Shown one piece after another: positions 1-8,630 of a DNA stretch of 64,000 nt (the stretch's first letter is position 1; each line of letters opens with the position of its first letter). The translations under genes were made by a program, and so were the position numbers. Source of the stretch: Parachlamydia acanthamoebae (GTDB lineage: Bacteria > Chlamydiota > Chlamydiia > Chlamydiales > Parachlamydiaceae); assembly GCF_000875975.1 (NCBI RefSeq), contig NZ_BAWW01000003.1, forward strand, positions 62,001 through 126,000. The letters are read 5' to 3'. The notes under the pieces were generated by a model. The model did not search any database and was not told where the DNA came from. It saw only the letters and a program-made list of their open reading frames with translations.

Positions 1-92
1 GCATCCTTAAAATGTTTTTTATCACAAAAACTAAATGGGAATGCGCTCATGGAAAATTTTCGCTTTTCTTTAGAAAAAAATGCCATCAACAA

Positions 93-329
93 ATGAACAA
101 AAATAATTCTCTCGAAGAAATTTTTCGAAAAGGAGCTCAAAAATTGTTACAGCAAGCTATTGAATTTGAAGTATAAGAGTATCTTGAGCTTTACAAACAG
201 TCGAAGGAATCTACCCATCAATCTCCAGCAGTAAGAAATGGTTACTTACCAGAAAAACATATTCAAACAGGACTTGACCCAGTTGTCATTATAGTACCCA
301 TGTTTAGCTTACAACATGCACATCAATAA
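93..329 (+). pseudogene. IS256-family (Mutator) transposase remnant, N-terminal part
   Basis: Read in one frame this stretch gives a 78-codon peptide broken by an in-frame TAA at 174-176. Both halves look like the N-terminus of an IS256-type transposase: first EEIFRKGAQKLLQQAIEFEV, then, after the stop, RNGYLPEKHIQTGLDPVVI. The latter matches the family's conserved 'RNGYLPER-IQTG-GPV-V-VP' segment. The DDE catalytic core is missing because the frame ends at 329, so the element is dead. No terminal inverted repeats were recognised. A second copy elsewhere in the genome may be intact. Confidence 0.7.
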
Positions 330-367
330 TCTTTTAAAGCAAATTAGCAATTATATTTTTCTGTCTT

Positions 368-1246
368 TCATATATCTTTCAAGGCTGCCTCAACATTTTC
401 CAGGGCTCTTGTCTTTCCCCATAGAGGTCCCATTCCTTCGAAACAAGATAAATTAAAAAAATTAGATCTTGCGATATTAAGTACTTCACGAAGAGATAGT
501 GATTTTGGATATCCCACTTCTTGGATTTTAGCATCAAGCATTGAATTGTTCGAATAAAGATCAATCTTTACAAGATGGTCTTGCTCAATCTTTGCTTTGA
601 ATTGGAAGGTACAATCAGCAGGTTTTTCGAGTTGATATTTGCATAGCACAGCCTGACATAATCGTGTAAGGGCTTGATTAATCTCCTCCACTTTTTCTTG
701 AGAAGTTCTCTGTGAAGCTGAACTTGATGCAAGTCTATCACGCTCTACCAAAACAACTTTTTCAACAGTTTTGTATATCTTCCATGCCTCTAAAGGTGTA
801 GTATTTAAAATAGTTTCTATTGTGAAATAGTCCTGTCCAAACCTTTTTATAAGCTCTCTGTCTAGAGAATATTTATGATAATACCCTGCTTCTCGCCCAT
901 CAGTTCCACCATGCCAGTCCCCCATCCCATCCGGAGTTGCTGGAGTCGATTCTATCGCGTCTTCCCATTCGGGAATTCGCGCATGAATCATTTCACTGAT
1001 TGTTGAAAATTTCATCTTTTTAACAGCACAAGAGTCAACCGTGATCAAAAAAAATTTCTTGCTTTGTTTATGATCCGTTTCTTCCAAATTGTGTTTAATT
1101 AATACCGCTTCATAGAGACGCTGAAGCGCTTGATGTATTTTTGACCCCTTATGGACCTTATGCTGTTCGCACCTGGACAAAACAGTCGCCTCAATTTGTT
1201 GGTATAATTCCCAAGGTTGTTTATCTGTTGAGATTGAACTTGTCAT
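368..1246 (-). CDS. Orphan protein with an internal duplication
   Basis: No family recognised. The ATG at 1246 is chosen because an AAAGG lies about 10 bases upstream; the frame also extends to a TTG at 1288. The protein (about 292 residues) looks soluble, with no signal peptide or membrane segment. It holds two related halves: a unit starting QPWELYQQIEATVL and continuing IHQALQRLYEAVLIKHNLEE near the N-terminus, and a second one starting PLEAWKIYKTVEKVVL and continuing INQALTRLCQAVLCKYQLEK in the second half. The C-terminal copy is followed by a unique tail. It lies next to an IS remnant and has no operon partner, so it is probably lineage-specific; a role in host interaction is possible but not shown by the sequence. 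Confidence 0.7.
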   Translation of the reverse strand: MTSSISTDKQPWELYQQIEATVLSRCEQHKVHKGSKIHQALQRLYEAVLIKHNLEETDHKQSKKFFLITVDSCAVKKMKFSTISEMIHARIPEWEDAIESTPATPDGMGDWHGGTDGREAGYYHKYSLDRELIKRFGQDYFTIETILNTTPLEAWKIYKTVEKVVLVERDRLASSSASQRTSQEKVEEINQALTRLCQAVLCKYQLEKPADCTFQFKAKIEQDHLVKIDLYSNNSMLDAKIQEVGYPKSLSLREVLNIARSNFFNLSCFEGMGPLWGKTRALENVEAALKDI

Positions 1247-1542
1247 ATATATAAACCTTTTATAACGTTTGAAGCAGAGAAATATCAACTTTTTAAAAAA
1301 GATGCAAGCGCAATGCGAATTGTATGGAAACTTTAACTGCTGAGACAGGCCGAAGAAGGTTCAAAATCATGACGAATTATTAGCGAAACTGGCTGACATT
1401 TTTAGAGTATTCAAACCTTGGCTTCAACCATCGGTTGCTGCAAGCAATTGAAAGAGAGCGAATGGAGAAACGGGAGAAAGAGGAGTTTTGAAAGAGGATG
1501 ATGACAGACTTGTCTAATCCATTGCATGCAGAGCTACCATTT

Positions 1543-2586
1543 CTAGCTATGCAACGCTTTCCACTCTTCAAATGAAAGCTCGTCAGGTATCCCTAAACGA
1601 TTTCCTAGGGAAACAACTTGTCCTCCTGCAGCACAAAATCCCATGAGCTTGCGCTTTCCTTCTCCGCTCAAACAATCAGGCAATACGAAGAGCATATCCA
1701 ACTCGTCCCATTCATGGGTCATGTTATGCTCAGAAATCATCCGGAAAGGATGACCTTGCGCATTTAAAAGCTCTACAGCTTTGCTTAATTGTTGAAAATG
1801 AATAGGTTGACTATGCTTTAACACGGGCAAGCAGACGGCCATCTTTTCTTTTTCTGGACTGGTGGGATAATGAAAGGCTTCCCCATCCCAGCTCATCATC
1901 GGATTTCCAATGCGCGATCCTCGAACACCTAATTCAAAACGAGGAAAACGATCTTTTAACAATAGCTGCATTTGCAGACCAGGACATTGAACAGATGTCG
2001 CATCCATTAAAAGGAAAAGGGGCAGAACTTGAGACATGTGCCCCGCTAATAAGTCCACATAGTCTGCAGCCAAATCGCGACAAAAGAGCGCTCGTAAAGA
2101 ATTGAGAGTACCGTGTAAAGGATCGACCTCTACAAATGAATGAACGGCTATGCCAGTATCTTGCTCCAACTTTTCAACGTCACCGTACAGATCTTGTAAC
2201 CAGTTTTGAAAATGTGCGATATGTTCAGCTTCCCATGGAAAATTTTGACTAAAATCAGCATTCCCCTGGTAAAGACAAAGCCCGAGACTATGCGCATGAA
2301 ATTCTGTCCAAGGGCCTTGCAAAAAATGCTCTAAAGATAAACCGAGTGATAAAAACTGTGTTTTATGAGATATGGGTTTTAAAAGCGCAGAAAACAAACC
2401 TAGTTTAATTTCCCAAAGAATAGAAAATCCATTTTCAATACATTGAGATGCCCATTCCTTCTCTTTCTTCCAATCTAAATTCCCTTTGACAGTTCCATCC
2501 AATGAGATCAAAACAGCTTGATATCCTGCAGGAATCTCAGAAAAAAGGACCATGGGTTTGTAAATTTTAATTTGTTGATTTTCCAT
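1543..2586 (-). CDS. Conserved hypothetical protein downstream of trmB, glutamine-amidotransferase-like C-terminus
   Basis: About 347 residues, starting at the ATG at 2586 with GGAAAG just upstream. The longer open frame to 2673 would overlap trmB and is less likely. It follows trmB by 11 bases, so the two are probably co-transcribed. There is no signal peptide. The last 80 residues (VLPDCLSGEGKRKLMGFCAAGGQVVSLG is the key stretch, read as VLPDCLSGEGKRK then GFCAAGGQVVSLG) resemble the class-I-glutamine-amidotransferase-like trimerisation domain of GH42 beta-galactosidases, and the HSLGLCLYQG region could belong to a TIM-barrel-like enzyme. No catalytic residues can be assigned, so the function stays open; the fold suggestion is inference from motif shape. 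Confidence 0.75.
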   Translation of the reverse strand: MENQQIKIYKPMVLFSEIPAGYQAVLISLDGTVKGNLDWKKEKEWASQCIENGFSILWEIKLGLFSALLKPISHKTQFLSLGLSLEHFLQGPWTEFHAHSLGLCLYQGNADFSQNFPWEAEHIAHFQNWLQDLYGDVEKLEQDTGIAVHSFVEVDPLHGTLNSLRALFCRDLAADYVDLLAGHMSQVLPLFLLMDATSVQCPGLQMQLLLKDRFPRFELGVRGSRIGNPMMSWDGEAFHYPTSPEKEKMAVCLPVLKHSQPIHFQQLSKAVELLNAQGHPFRMISEHNMTHEWDELDMLFVLPDCLSGEGKRKLMGFCAAGGQVVSLGNRLGIPDELSFEEWKALHS

Positions 2587-2597
2587 ATCTTTCCACT

Positions 2598-3302
2598 TTA
2601 AAACGAGCAGGCTTCCTCCATGATCTTTTTCTGAAACTGGTGATAACGGATGATACGCCCCTGCTCTTTCCACAATTGTTCAAAATAAGAGCTTCCATAG
2701 TTTTGCACGTCTTCACTATAGTAAGGTGCGGGGAAATAAGAGCTAAAATCTACGGAACCATTGACAACTTCAATCATCTGAGCAGAATATTCTAGTGAAT
2801 CTGTCACAAGTGTTAAAGAGCCTGATGGCTTTAAAATGCGCGCGATTTGCTGTACAAATATAGGTTGAATGATGCGATTTTTGGCATGCCGTTTTTTGGG
2901 CCAAGGATCAGGAAAATTAACGTAAACAGCTTCCACGCTTTCTTGCGGAAAAAACCGTTCTGTTGTGAGTAATCCTTCACCACTAATCACAATAAGATTG
3001 GGAAGTTGCAGGTTTTTAATCTTTGACCAAATTTTTCGAACACGTTCGAATTTCTTTTCGACCGCGACCCAGTTAATAGACGGATTTTCGGCCGCCTTTT
3101 CGGCAATCCATGTTCCATTCCCACTGCAGTATTCCACATACACAGGAGATGAATTGCCAAACAACGCAGGATCTTCCCAACCAGGGAAACGAAACGGATC
3201 GGATTCTGATAGCCCTTTTAAAGGGATATACCACACGCGATCTTGAATCAAAACTTTACGCTCCCCTTCACGAAAAGGAGATTTTAAATCTTCAGGCTTC
3301 AT
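2598..3302 (-). CDS. trmB: tRNA (guanine-N7-)-methyltransferase
   Basis: TrmB makes m7G46 in the variable loop of tRNAs using S-adenosylmethionine. The 234-residue protein has the SAM-binding stretch YVEYCSGNGTWIAEKA (residues near 70-85) and the family signature NFPDPWPKKRHAKNRI, which contains the catalytic/tRNA-binding PDPWPKKRH. Length agrees with the family. The start at 3302 is the first ATG in frame. It is the first gene of a minus-strand pair with the following conserved hypothetical protein. Confidence 0.95.
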   Translation of the reverse strand: MKPEDLKSPFREGERKVLIQDRVWYIPLKGLSESDPFRFPGWEDPALFGNSSPVYVEYCSGNGTWIAEKAAENPSINWVAVEKKFERVRKIWSKIKNLQLPNLIVISGEGLLTTERFFPQESVEAVYVNFPDPWPKKRHAKNRIIQPIFVQQIARILKPSGSLTLVTDSLEYSAQMIEVVNGSVDFSSYFPAPYYSEDVQNYGSSYFEQLWKEQGRIIRYHQFQKKIMEEACSF

Positions 3303-3358
3303 TTTTTAAACTCTAACAAAATAAAAGAGATAAATCATATCGCATGATTATTTATGAC

Positions 3359-4195
3359 TCAATCGATAATTTCTCTATCAGAAAGACAGAGTCGATATAG
3401 ATCACGCTTAGGAATACCACGCATTTCAGCTGCTAGCTTGATGGCTTCTTTTTTAGATAGGCTATATTGAGTTTCTAGAAATTGGACGTGTTCTTGAGGA
3501 GACATCTGCTCCCACTGCTGAGTATCGTCTGCTGCTTCTCCCTTAATCATCACAACAACTTCCCCTTTCAGAGGATGCGATTCCCAATGCGTGATTAAAT
3601 CTTGAGCTGTGCCTCGTCGAATTTCTTCAAACTTCTTGGTCAACTCACGTGCCACTACCAGATAGCGAGTAGGGGCTAAAAGATGCATGGTTTGGAGAAA
3701 ATCTAAAAGCCGGTGGGGAGATTCATAGCAAACAGTGGTTCCCTCGTATTGGAGAATCTTTTGCAATGCTCTTTTCAATTCTTGTGCTTTCCGTGGTAAA
3801 AAACCACAAAATTGAAAGAGATCGGTAGGTAAACCGGAACATGCTAACGCTGTTATCGCCGCACAAGGTCCTGGAATGGAAATGACTTCAATCCCTTCTT
3901 CAACACATTTTTCAACTAAGCGATTACCTGGATCGGAGATTGAGGGAGTTCCAGCATCTGAAATCATCGCCATTTTAACGCCTTCTTGCAAAGCCCTTAA
4001 AACTTCTTGCTCTTGCGCCGATTCATTAAATTTGTGAAAACTTTTAAGGGGCTTTTGAATTTCATAGTGCTTAAGTAAAATGGAGCTTTGACGTGTATCT
4101 TCACACAGAATCAAATCACACTCTTTAAGCAAGCGCAAAGCGCGAAGCGTGATATCTTCTAAATTTCCAATGGGAGTTGCAATAAGATAAAGCAT
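3359..4195 (-). CDS. rsmI: 16S rRNA (cytidine-1402-2'-O)-methyltransferase
   Basis: RsmI methylates the 2'-hydroxyl of C1402 in the decoding centre. The protein begins MLYLIATPIGNLEDITLRAL, the standard RsmI N-terminus, and shows EDTRQSSILLKHY, SDAGTPSISDPG and SIPGPCAAITALACSGLPTD, the tetrapyrrole-methylase-fold SAM-binding segments. The start at 4195 (278 residues) is chosen over the longer open frame to 4276, which would run through the tRNA-Cys gene. The C-terminal segment ends SKKEAIKLAAEMRGIPKRDLY, also typical of the family. Confidence 0.95.
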   Translation of the reverse strand: MLYLIATPIGNLEDITLRALRLLKECDLILCEDTRQSSILLKHYEIQKPLKSFHKFNESAQEQEVLRALQEGVKMAMISDAGTPSISDPGNRLVEKCVEEGIEVISIPGPCAAITALACSGLPTDLFQFCGFLPRKAQELKRALQKILQYEGTTVCYESPHRLLDFLQTMHLLAPTRYLVVARELTKKFEEIRRGTAQDLITHWESHPLKGEVVVMIKGEAADDTQQWEQMSPQEHVQFLETQYSLSKKEAIKLAAEMRGIPKRDLYRLCLSDREIID

Positions 4196-4218
4196 AAGGG
4201 AATACTTGAGGAAAGAAA

Positions 4219-4290
4219 AGGTGGCACCCAGATTCGAACTGGGGAATGGAAGCTTTGCAGGCTTCTGCCTTACCACTTGGCCATGCCACC
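4219..4290 (-). tRNA. tRNA-Cys (anticodon GCA)
   Basis: On the minus strand the gene runs from the 5' GGTGGCA to TGCCACC, closing a perfect 7-bp acceptor stem, followed by U73, the discriminator that identifies tRNA-Cys. The anticodon stem GAAGC/GCTTC encloses the loop CTGCAAA (anticodon GCA). The T arm carries GTTCGAATC, with stem CCCCA/TGGG-type pairing. The 3' CCA is not encoded. The gene lies just upstream of rsmI on the same strand. Confidence 0.96.
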
Positions 4291-4391
4291 GTTTGTAAAT
4301 ACCAGGTTATACCTGACTTTGTGCGATCCAGTCAAGTGATTTCAGAAAAAAAAGAAAGAAAGTTCCAAATTCCGAGTTAGACTAAAAAAAA

Positions 4392-5531
4392 TTATATCTC
4401 AATTGGTTTTAAATGTGTGATGCATGAACACAAGTTTTTCCAAGCTCTCCAATCTTCCTGCATGCGCTGGTGCAAACACTTCATCTCGTTTTGTAAATCA
4501 TTTAAGAGTTCGCGACAAGATGGTGTAGTTTCCTTAATCTTTAAGTACTGCCCTTTCAACTGGTTTAAAACTCGGATATCGGTTTCGATTCGATCGGATA
4601 TTTCATGAATCTTTGCCTCAATCTCTTCTCGTTTGACATACCACAACTCTTTGACTTGCTCGAGAAGAAGGTTTTTCTTTTCCCGAATCATCCGCTTTTG
4701 AATGGTAAAGGAATCGACAGTTTTTAACTCATGTGTGAGACCTAAAAAACTGAGACCTTTAATTAACCACTTTGTAGGATCAAAGTGATACCATCGAATG
4801 CCATTTCTGTAATCATGTGCAAAGACATGATGATAATTATGGTATCCCTCTCCAAAAGTCAATAAAGCTAAAATGTAATTGTTAACCGCCGATTGCTCTT
4901 GGCAAAACGGCTTGTCTCCCCATGTATGGGCAAGAGAATTAATGAACCAAGTAAAATGGTGTAATAAGAAAAAGCGAATCCACCAAGCAACAAAAAACGC
5001 CCCCCAAAAATCCTCTAATAACCATCCAACTAAAAGAAAAACCAAAATATTGCTTCCAAACATTAAAGCTGGATAAAAGTGATGTTGGAACATCACCAAT
5101 TTATTTCGAATAAGATCTGGAACAACTTTTGGATCAATTTCTTTCTGTTTGTGCAGCATCCAAAAAAAATGTGCATACCAAAATCCCTTATTGATGGAAT
5201 AAGGATCTTCATCTGTATCTACGTACGCATGATGCCGACGATGGTCAAAAGCCCACCGTAAAGCACTTCCCTGGCCTGCCATTGTTCCAAAAAACAACAT
5301 GAGGGCTTCTAAAGTTTTTCCTGTTCGAAATGAGCGATGAGAATAAAAACGGTGATATCCACCTGTAATGCTCAGCCCTGTTAAATAAAGCAAAACAAAT
5401 GAAACCGCAATCATCGCCAACGAAGGAAGCATGAAATAGAAATAAAAGGGAAGGCTTGCAAGCAATAAAATTTGATAGGAAATCAGAAATCCTGCAATCG
5501 GCAAACTGAAAGTTTTTTTAGTATGGGACAT
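4392..5531 (-). CDS. Acyl-CoA/acyl-lipid delta-9-type fatty acid desaturase with C-terminal coiled coil
   Basis: An integral-membrane di-iron desaturase of the stearoyl-CoA desaturase type, which would introduce a double bond into acyl chains. All three histidine boxes are present: HRFYSH (60-65), HRRHH (97-101) and HNYHH (231-235). Hydrophobic segments lie at about 10-55, 75-90 and 155-190. After the core, residues about 275-379 form a charged, heptad-rich helical extension (for example KKNLLLEQVKELWYVKREEI) that is likely a coiled coil and is longer than the minimal family core. It is transcribed away from murF. The substrate could be bacterial or host-derived acyl-CoA; that cannot be read from sequence. 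Confidence 0.93.
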   Translation of the reverse strand: MSHTKKTFSLPIAGFLISYQILLLASLPFYFYFMLPSLAMIAVSFVLLYLTGLSITGGYHRFYSHRSFRTGKTLEALMLFFGTMAGQGSALRWAFDHRRHHAYVDTDEDPYSINKGFWYAHFFWMLHKQKEIDPKVVPDLIRNKLVMFQHHFYPALMFGSNILVFLLVGWLLEDFWGAFFVAWWIRFFLLHHFTWFINSLAHTWGDKPFCQEQSAVNNYILALLTFGEGYHNYHHVFAHDYRNGIRWYHFDPTKWLIKGLSFLGLTHELKTVDSFTIQKRMIREKKNLLLEQVKELWYVKREEIEAKIHEISDRIETDIRVLNQLKGQYLKIKETTPSCRELLNDLQNEMKCLHQRMQEDWRAWKNLCSCITHLKPIEI

Positions 5532-5616
5532 TATCTGCTCATATTTTGATTAATTTAAAATTGATTCTAAATGAAAGCATTAATTTTATCAACCATTCAT
5601 AACCCACTTATTTTAA

Positions 5617-5889
5617 CTACAATAGATAGCAATCCACTGAATCTTCGCTGCAAAAGCTTGAAGAATTTGTGTGTAAAACAAAAAATTCTTCAATTTCTGG
5701 GACCACGCTCCCATTATATTCTGAAAATCCAAACTTATCTTTGAGCACTTCTTGATCCGCATTGAGCACGGGTTCATACTGAGTGAGGCGGCAGCTTTTC
5801 ACTGAAAAATTCAAAAAATCGCTAGAATTTTTCTCCAAATGCAGTCTCAATAAAAGTGCACAATCAGGCATTTGAGAAATTAACAGCAC
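5617..5889 (-). CDS. Possible small orphan protein between the desaturase and murF
   Basis: A 90-codon open frame beginning with GTG, or alternatively at an internal ATG at 5871, in the 487-base gap between the divergent desaturase and murF genes. No family is recognised. The translation ends EFFVLHTNSSSFCSEDSVDC and is protein-like in composition, but neither start has a convincing Shine-Dalgarno sequence. It could equally be chance or a remnant. The remainder of the gap shows only AT-rich sequence and the murF leader. Confidence 0.3.
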   Translation of the reverse strand: MLLISQMPDCALLLRLHLEKNSSDFLNFSVKSCRLTQYEPVLNADQEVLKDKFGFSEYNGSVVPEIEEFFVLHTNSSSFCSEDSVDCYLL

Positions 5890-6018
5890 AATTTGGAGGT
5901 TGCATGAATCATTTCCTTATTTAATTTTTTATCCATCATAACGCATCTCTATTTTTGCAAACAACACCTTGCTTTTGTGTGAGAAAATCGATTAATCTAC
6001 GCTTTACAAGGAGATTTT

Positions 6019-7386
6019 ATGTCTGTAAACAGACTCACCTTCCATGAAATTTGTCAGATCTTAAATAGTCCCGTGTTTCCTGCAGAAATTGATTCGTTTA
6101 CACCTTCTGTTGTCGTGGACAGTCGTTTGCTGCAAAAAAATGATCTTTTTATTGCGCTTCCAGGTGAAAAAACGGATGGACATCATTTTTTAAATGAAGT
6201 GGAAAAAAAAGGAGCCGCTGCTGCCATTGTTTCAAACGATTTTCTTCGTCAAAACAAAACAAATTTTCACATGCCCATCCTTGGTGTTGACGATGTTTTA
6301 GAAGCTCTACAAAAATTAGCTCAAGAGTATTTAAAACAACGGCAAGTCAAAATTGTCGCCATCACGGGATCTGTTGGTAAAACAACCACTAAACACTTAC
6401 TTTTTCAGCTTCTCCAAAAGCATTTCTCCGTGGCTTTTTCTCCAGGTAATCAAAATTCCCAGATTGGACTCCCCCTGAGCATATTAAATCACTATCACGG
6501 ACACGAAGATGTTTTGATTTTAGAGATGGGGATGACAGCTCAAGGCCACATCCAAAAACTCATTGAAATCGCCCCTCCTGACATAGCCATTGTCACAGCC
6601 CTTGAACTTGTGCATGTCGCTGGAGTCCACTCACTAGAAAATATTGCACATGCAAAAAGAGAAATCCTGACACATCCAAAAACAATGCTAGGCCTTATTC
6701 CATCTGAAATTCCTTTTTATGCACTTTTGCATGAAACTGGAACTTGCCGCAAACAATCCTTTTCCACCCTTTCCATACAAGCCGATTACTGCTTGCATGA
6801 ACAAGATCAACATCTGCAAATTCGAGATTCGCAAGGATTAAGTCCTTTATTGCCCCGTTTGCCTTTTCTGGGAAAGCATAATCAACATAACTTTCTCGCA
6901 GCCATCTCTGCTTGTCGAGCACTTGGAATGACCTGGTCTGATATTCAGCAAGTGATTCCTACACTGACACTTCCGGAAAGACGCTTAGAACAGGTCATAA
7001 AAAAAGGTATTCTTTTTATTAACGATAGTTATAATGCAGCCTTGACTTCTGTAAAAGCTGCTTTGGATGCACTACCTCCTCCCCTTCAATTTTCTGGCAA
7101 AAGAATTGGTGTCATTGGTGAAATGGTGGAACTCGGAACTTTTTCAGAAGCCTGCCATAGAGAAGTAGGAATTCTTTCGTTAGCCAAACTCGACCTAATG
7201 ATCTGCTATGGGGATGGCTGCTTGCCTATTGAAGAGGTATGGAAGAAACACAACAAACCTGTTCATCTCACGCTAACTTTCGAACAGGTTATCGCCGAAC
7301 TTAAGCAGCATGTTCTCCCTGGAGATGTCGTTTTATTGAAAGGTTCTAATAAAAAACAATTATGGAAAGTTTTAGAGTATTTTTAG
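6019..7386 (+). CDS. murF: UDP-N-acetylmuramoyl-tripeptide--D-alanyl-D-alanine ligase
   Basis: MurF adds D-Ala-D-Ala to UDP-MurNAc-tripeptide in the cytoplasm. The 455-residue protein has the Mur-ligase N-terminal domain (VVVDSRLLQKNDLFIALPGE, about 31-50), the ATP-binding loop ITGSVGKTTTK (about 115-125), LEMGMTAQGHI in the central domain, and the C-terminal segment FINDSYNAALTSVKAALD with the family's DSYNA motif. AAGGAG precedes the ATG by 6 bases. It opens the murF-mraY-murD-LysM-ftsW operon, with gaps of 3-12 bases between genes. This order is the one known from Chlamydia. Confidence 0.96.
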   Translation: MSVNRLTFHEICQILNSPVFPAEIDSFTPSVVVDSRLLQKNDLFIALPGEKTDGHHFLNEVEKKGAAAAIVSNDFLRQNKTNFHMPILGVDDVLEALQKLAQEYLKQRQVKIVAITGSVGKTTTKHLLFQLLQKHFSVAFSPGNQNSQIGLPLSILNHYHGHEDVLILEMGMTAQGHIQKLIEIAPPDIAIVTALELVHVAGVHSLENIAHAKREILTHPKTMLGLIPSEIPFYALLHETGTCRKQSFSTLSIQADYCLHEQDQHLQIRDSQGLSPLLPRLPFLGKHNQHNFLAAISACRALGMTWSDIQQVIPTLTLPERRLEQVIKKGILFINDSYNAALTSVKAALDALPPPLQFSGKRIGVIGEMVELGTFSEACHREVGILSLAKLDLMICYGDGCLPIEEVWKKHNKPVHLTLTFEQVIAELKQHVLPGDVVLLKGSNKKQLWKVLEYF

Positions 7387-7398
7387 CGGAGCCCCAAC

Positions 7399-8619
7399 AT
7401 GCTGCTATTCACCATCGATTTTTTTAGAGAATTTTTGGGAATTAAAATTCCCATGGTTTTTACTTATACATCTACCCGGATGATTCTTGCTGCCATCACA
7501 TCGCTGATTATTTGCATTTTTCTGGGTCCACGCTTCATAAAAAAACTCTACGAACTAAAAATTGGACAGTCTATCCGCACGGACGAATGCCCCCATTTAG
7601 GCGTGTTACATCAAAAAAAAAAAGACACCCCAACTATGGGGGGGCTTTTGATCCTATTTTCCATGATTGTTTCGTTGCTTTTGTGGATGAAGCTAACGCA
7701 CATTTTTACTCTTATTTTAATCATCACAACCCTCCTTTTAGGTTTTTTAGGCGGATGGGATGACTACCTCAAACTGAAATATAAAAATAGCAAGGGATTA
7801 TCGAGTAAAAAAAAATTTCTCTACCAGGTGCTTATTTCAGCATTACTCCCTCTATATTTATTGAGCCCTACATTAAATGCAGCAACTCCATTTAAACGGT
7901 GGTTTGATCCCCCTATCGTGAAAGAACAAACTGTTTCTAAGAATGCTCAAGAAGAAAAACTGATTGCTCAGGTTTCTTTGAAAGAATACGCTACACGCTT
8001 TTACATCCCCTTTTTTAAAGATCCTGTTTTGACATTTTCAGGCTTTATGACTATCTTAGCTGCCTTATTTATGATTTTTGTGGTAACAGGTGCATCAAAT
8101 GCCGTCAATTTAACCGATGGCTTAGATGGACTCGCGGCTGGATGTCTCATCATGGTTGCCGGATGTTTAGCTTTAATCGCCTTCGTATCAAACAATATTG
8201 ATTTAGCCAGCTACCTCAATATTCTTTATATTGAAGGAAGTGGCGAAATTGCCATTTATTTATCTGCCTTAGCAGGGGCGTGCTTAGGATTTCTATGGTA
8301 CAATAGCTATCCAGCTCAAGTTTTCATGGGAGACACAGGTTCTCTAGCCTTAGGTGGCATCCTAGGTGTTTGTGCAATTTTACTAAAAAAAGAAATGTTG
8401 TTAGGTATCATCGGCGGCATTTTCGTAGCAGAAACGCTTTCTGTCATTTTACAGGTGGGAAGCTTTAAACTTCGCAACAAAAAGCGGATCTTTTTATGCA
8501 CGCCTCTTCACCACCATTTCGAATTTAAGGGCTGGCCAGAAACCAAAGTTGTGATCCGTTTTTGGATTGTGGGTCTTCTTTTGGCTATTGTAGGAATCGC
8601 TTCTTTAAAATTTCAATAA
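7399..8619 (+). CDS. mraY: Phospho-N-acetylmuramoyl-pentapeptide-transferase, with an extra periplasmic loop
   Basis: MraY transfers phospho-MurNAc-pentapeptide to undecaprenyl phosphate, making lipid I. About ten hydrophobic segments are visible, with the conserved TPTMGGLLIL, GGWDDYLKL, NAVNLTDGLDGLAAGC and FMGDTGSLALGG motifs and the late HHHFEFKGWPE motif. At 406 residues it is longer than the roughly 340-360 usual for the family. The excess is mainly a hydrophilic insert around residues 160-205 (TPFKRWFDPPIVKEQTVSKN and following), between two membrane segments where relatives have a short periplasmic loop. The 12-base gap after murF suggests co-transcription. Confidence 0.95.
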   Translation: MLLFTIDFFREFLGIKIPMVFTYTSTRMILAAITSLIICIFLGPRFIKKLYELKIGQSIRTDECPHLGVLHQKKKDTPTMGGLLILFSMIVSLLLWMKLTHIFTLILIITTLLLGFLGGWDDYLKLKYKNSKGLSSKKKFLYQVLISALLPLYLLSPTLNAATPFKRWFDPPIVKEQTVSKNAQEEKLIAQVSLKEYATRFYIPFFKDPVLTFSGFMTILAALFMIFVVTGASNAVNLTDGLDGLAAGCLIMVAGCLALIAFVSNNIDLASYLNILYIEGSGEIAIYLSALAGACLGFLWYNSYPAQVFMGDTGSLALGGILGVCAILLKKEMLLGIIGGIFVAETLSVILQVGSFKLRNKKRIFLCTPLHHHFEFKGWPETKVVIRFWIVGLLLAIVGIASLKFQ

Positions 8620-8630
8620 GATGAATCCCG

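Noticed and set aside
1247-1542. Open frames in both strands between the orphan gene and the trmB neighbour (including a 63-codon frame on the minus strand at 1380-1571)
   Set aside because: No ribosome sites and no recognisable protein; the minus-strand frame overlaps the end of the gene at 1543. Probably decayed sequence.
4196-4276. N-terminal extension of rsmI
   Set aside because: It would translate through the tRNA-Cys gene, and MLYLIATPIGN at 4195 is the normal RsmI start.
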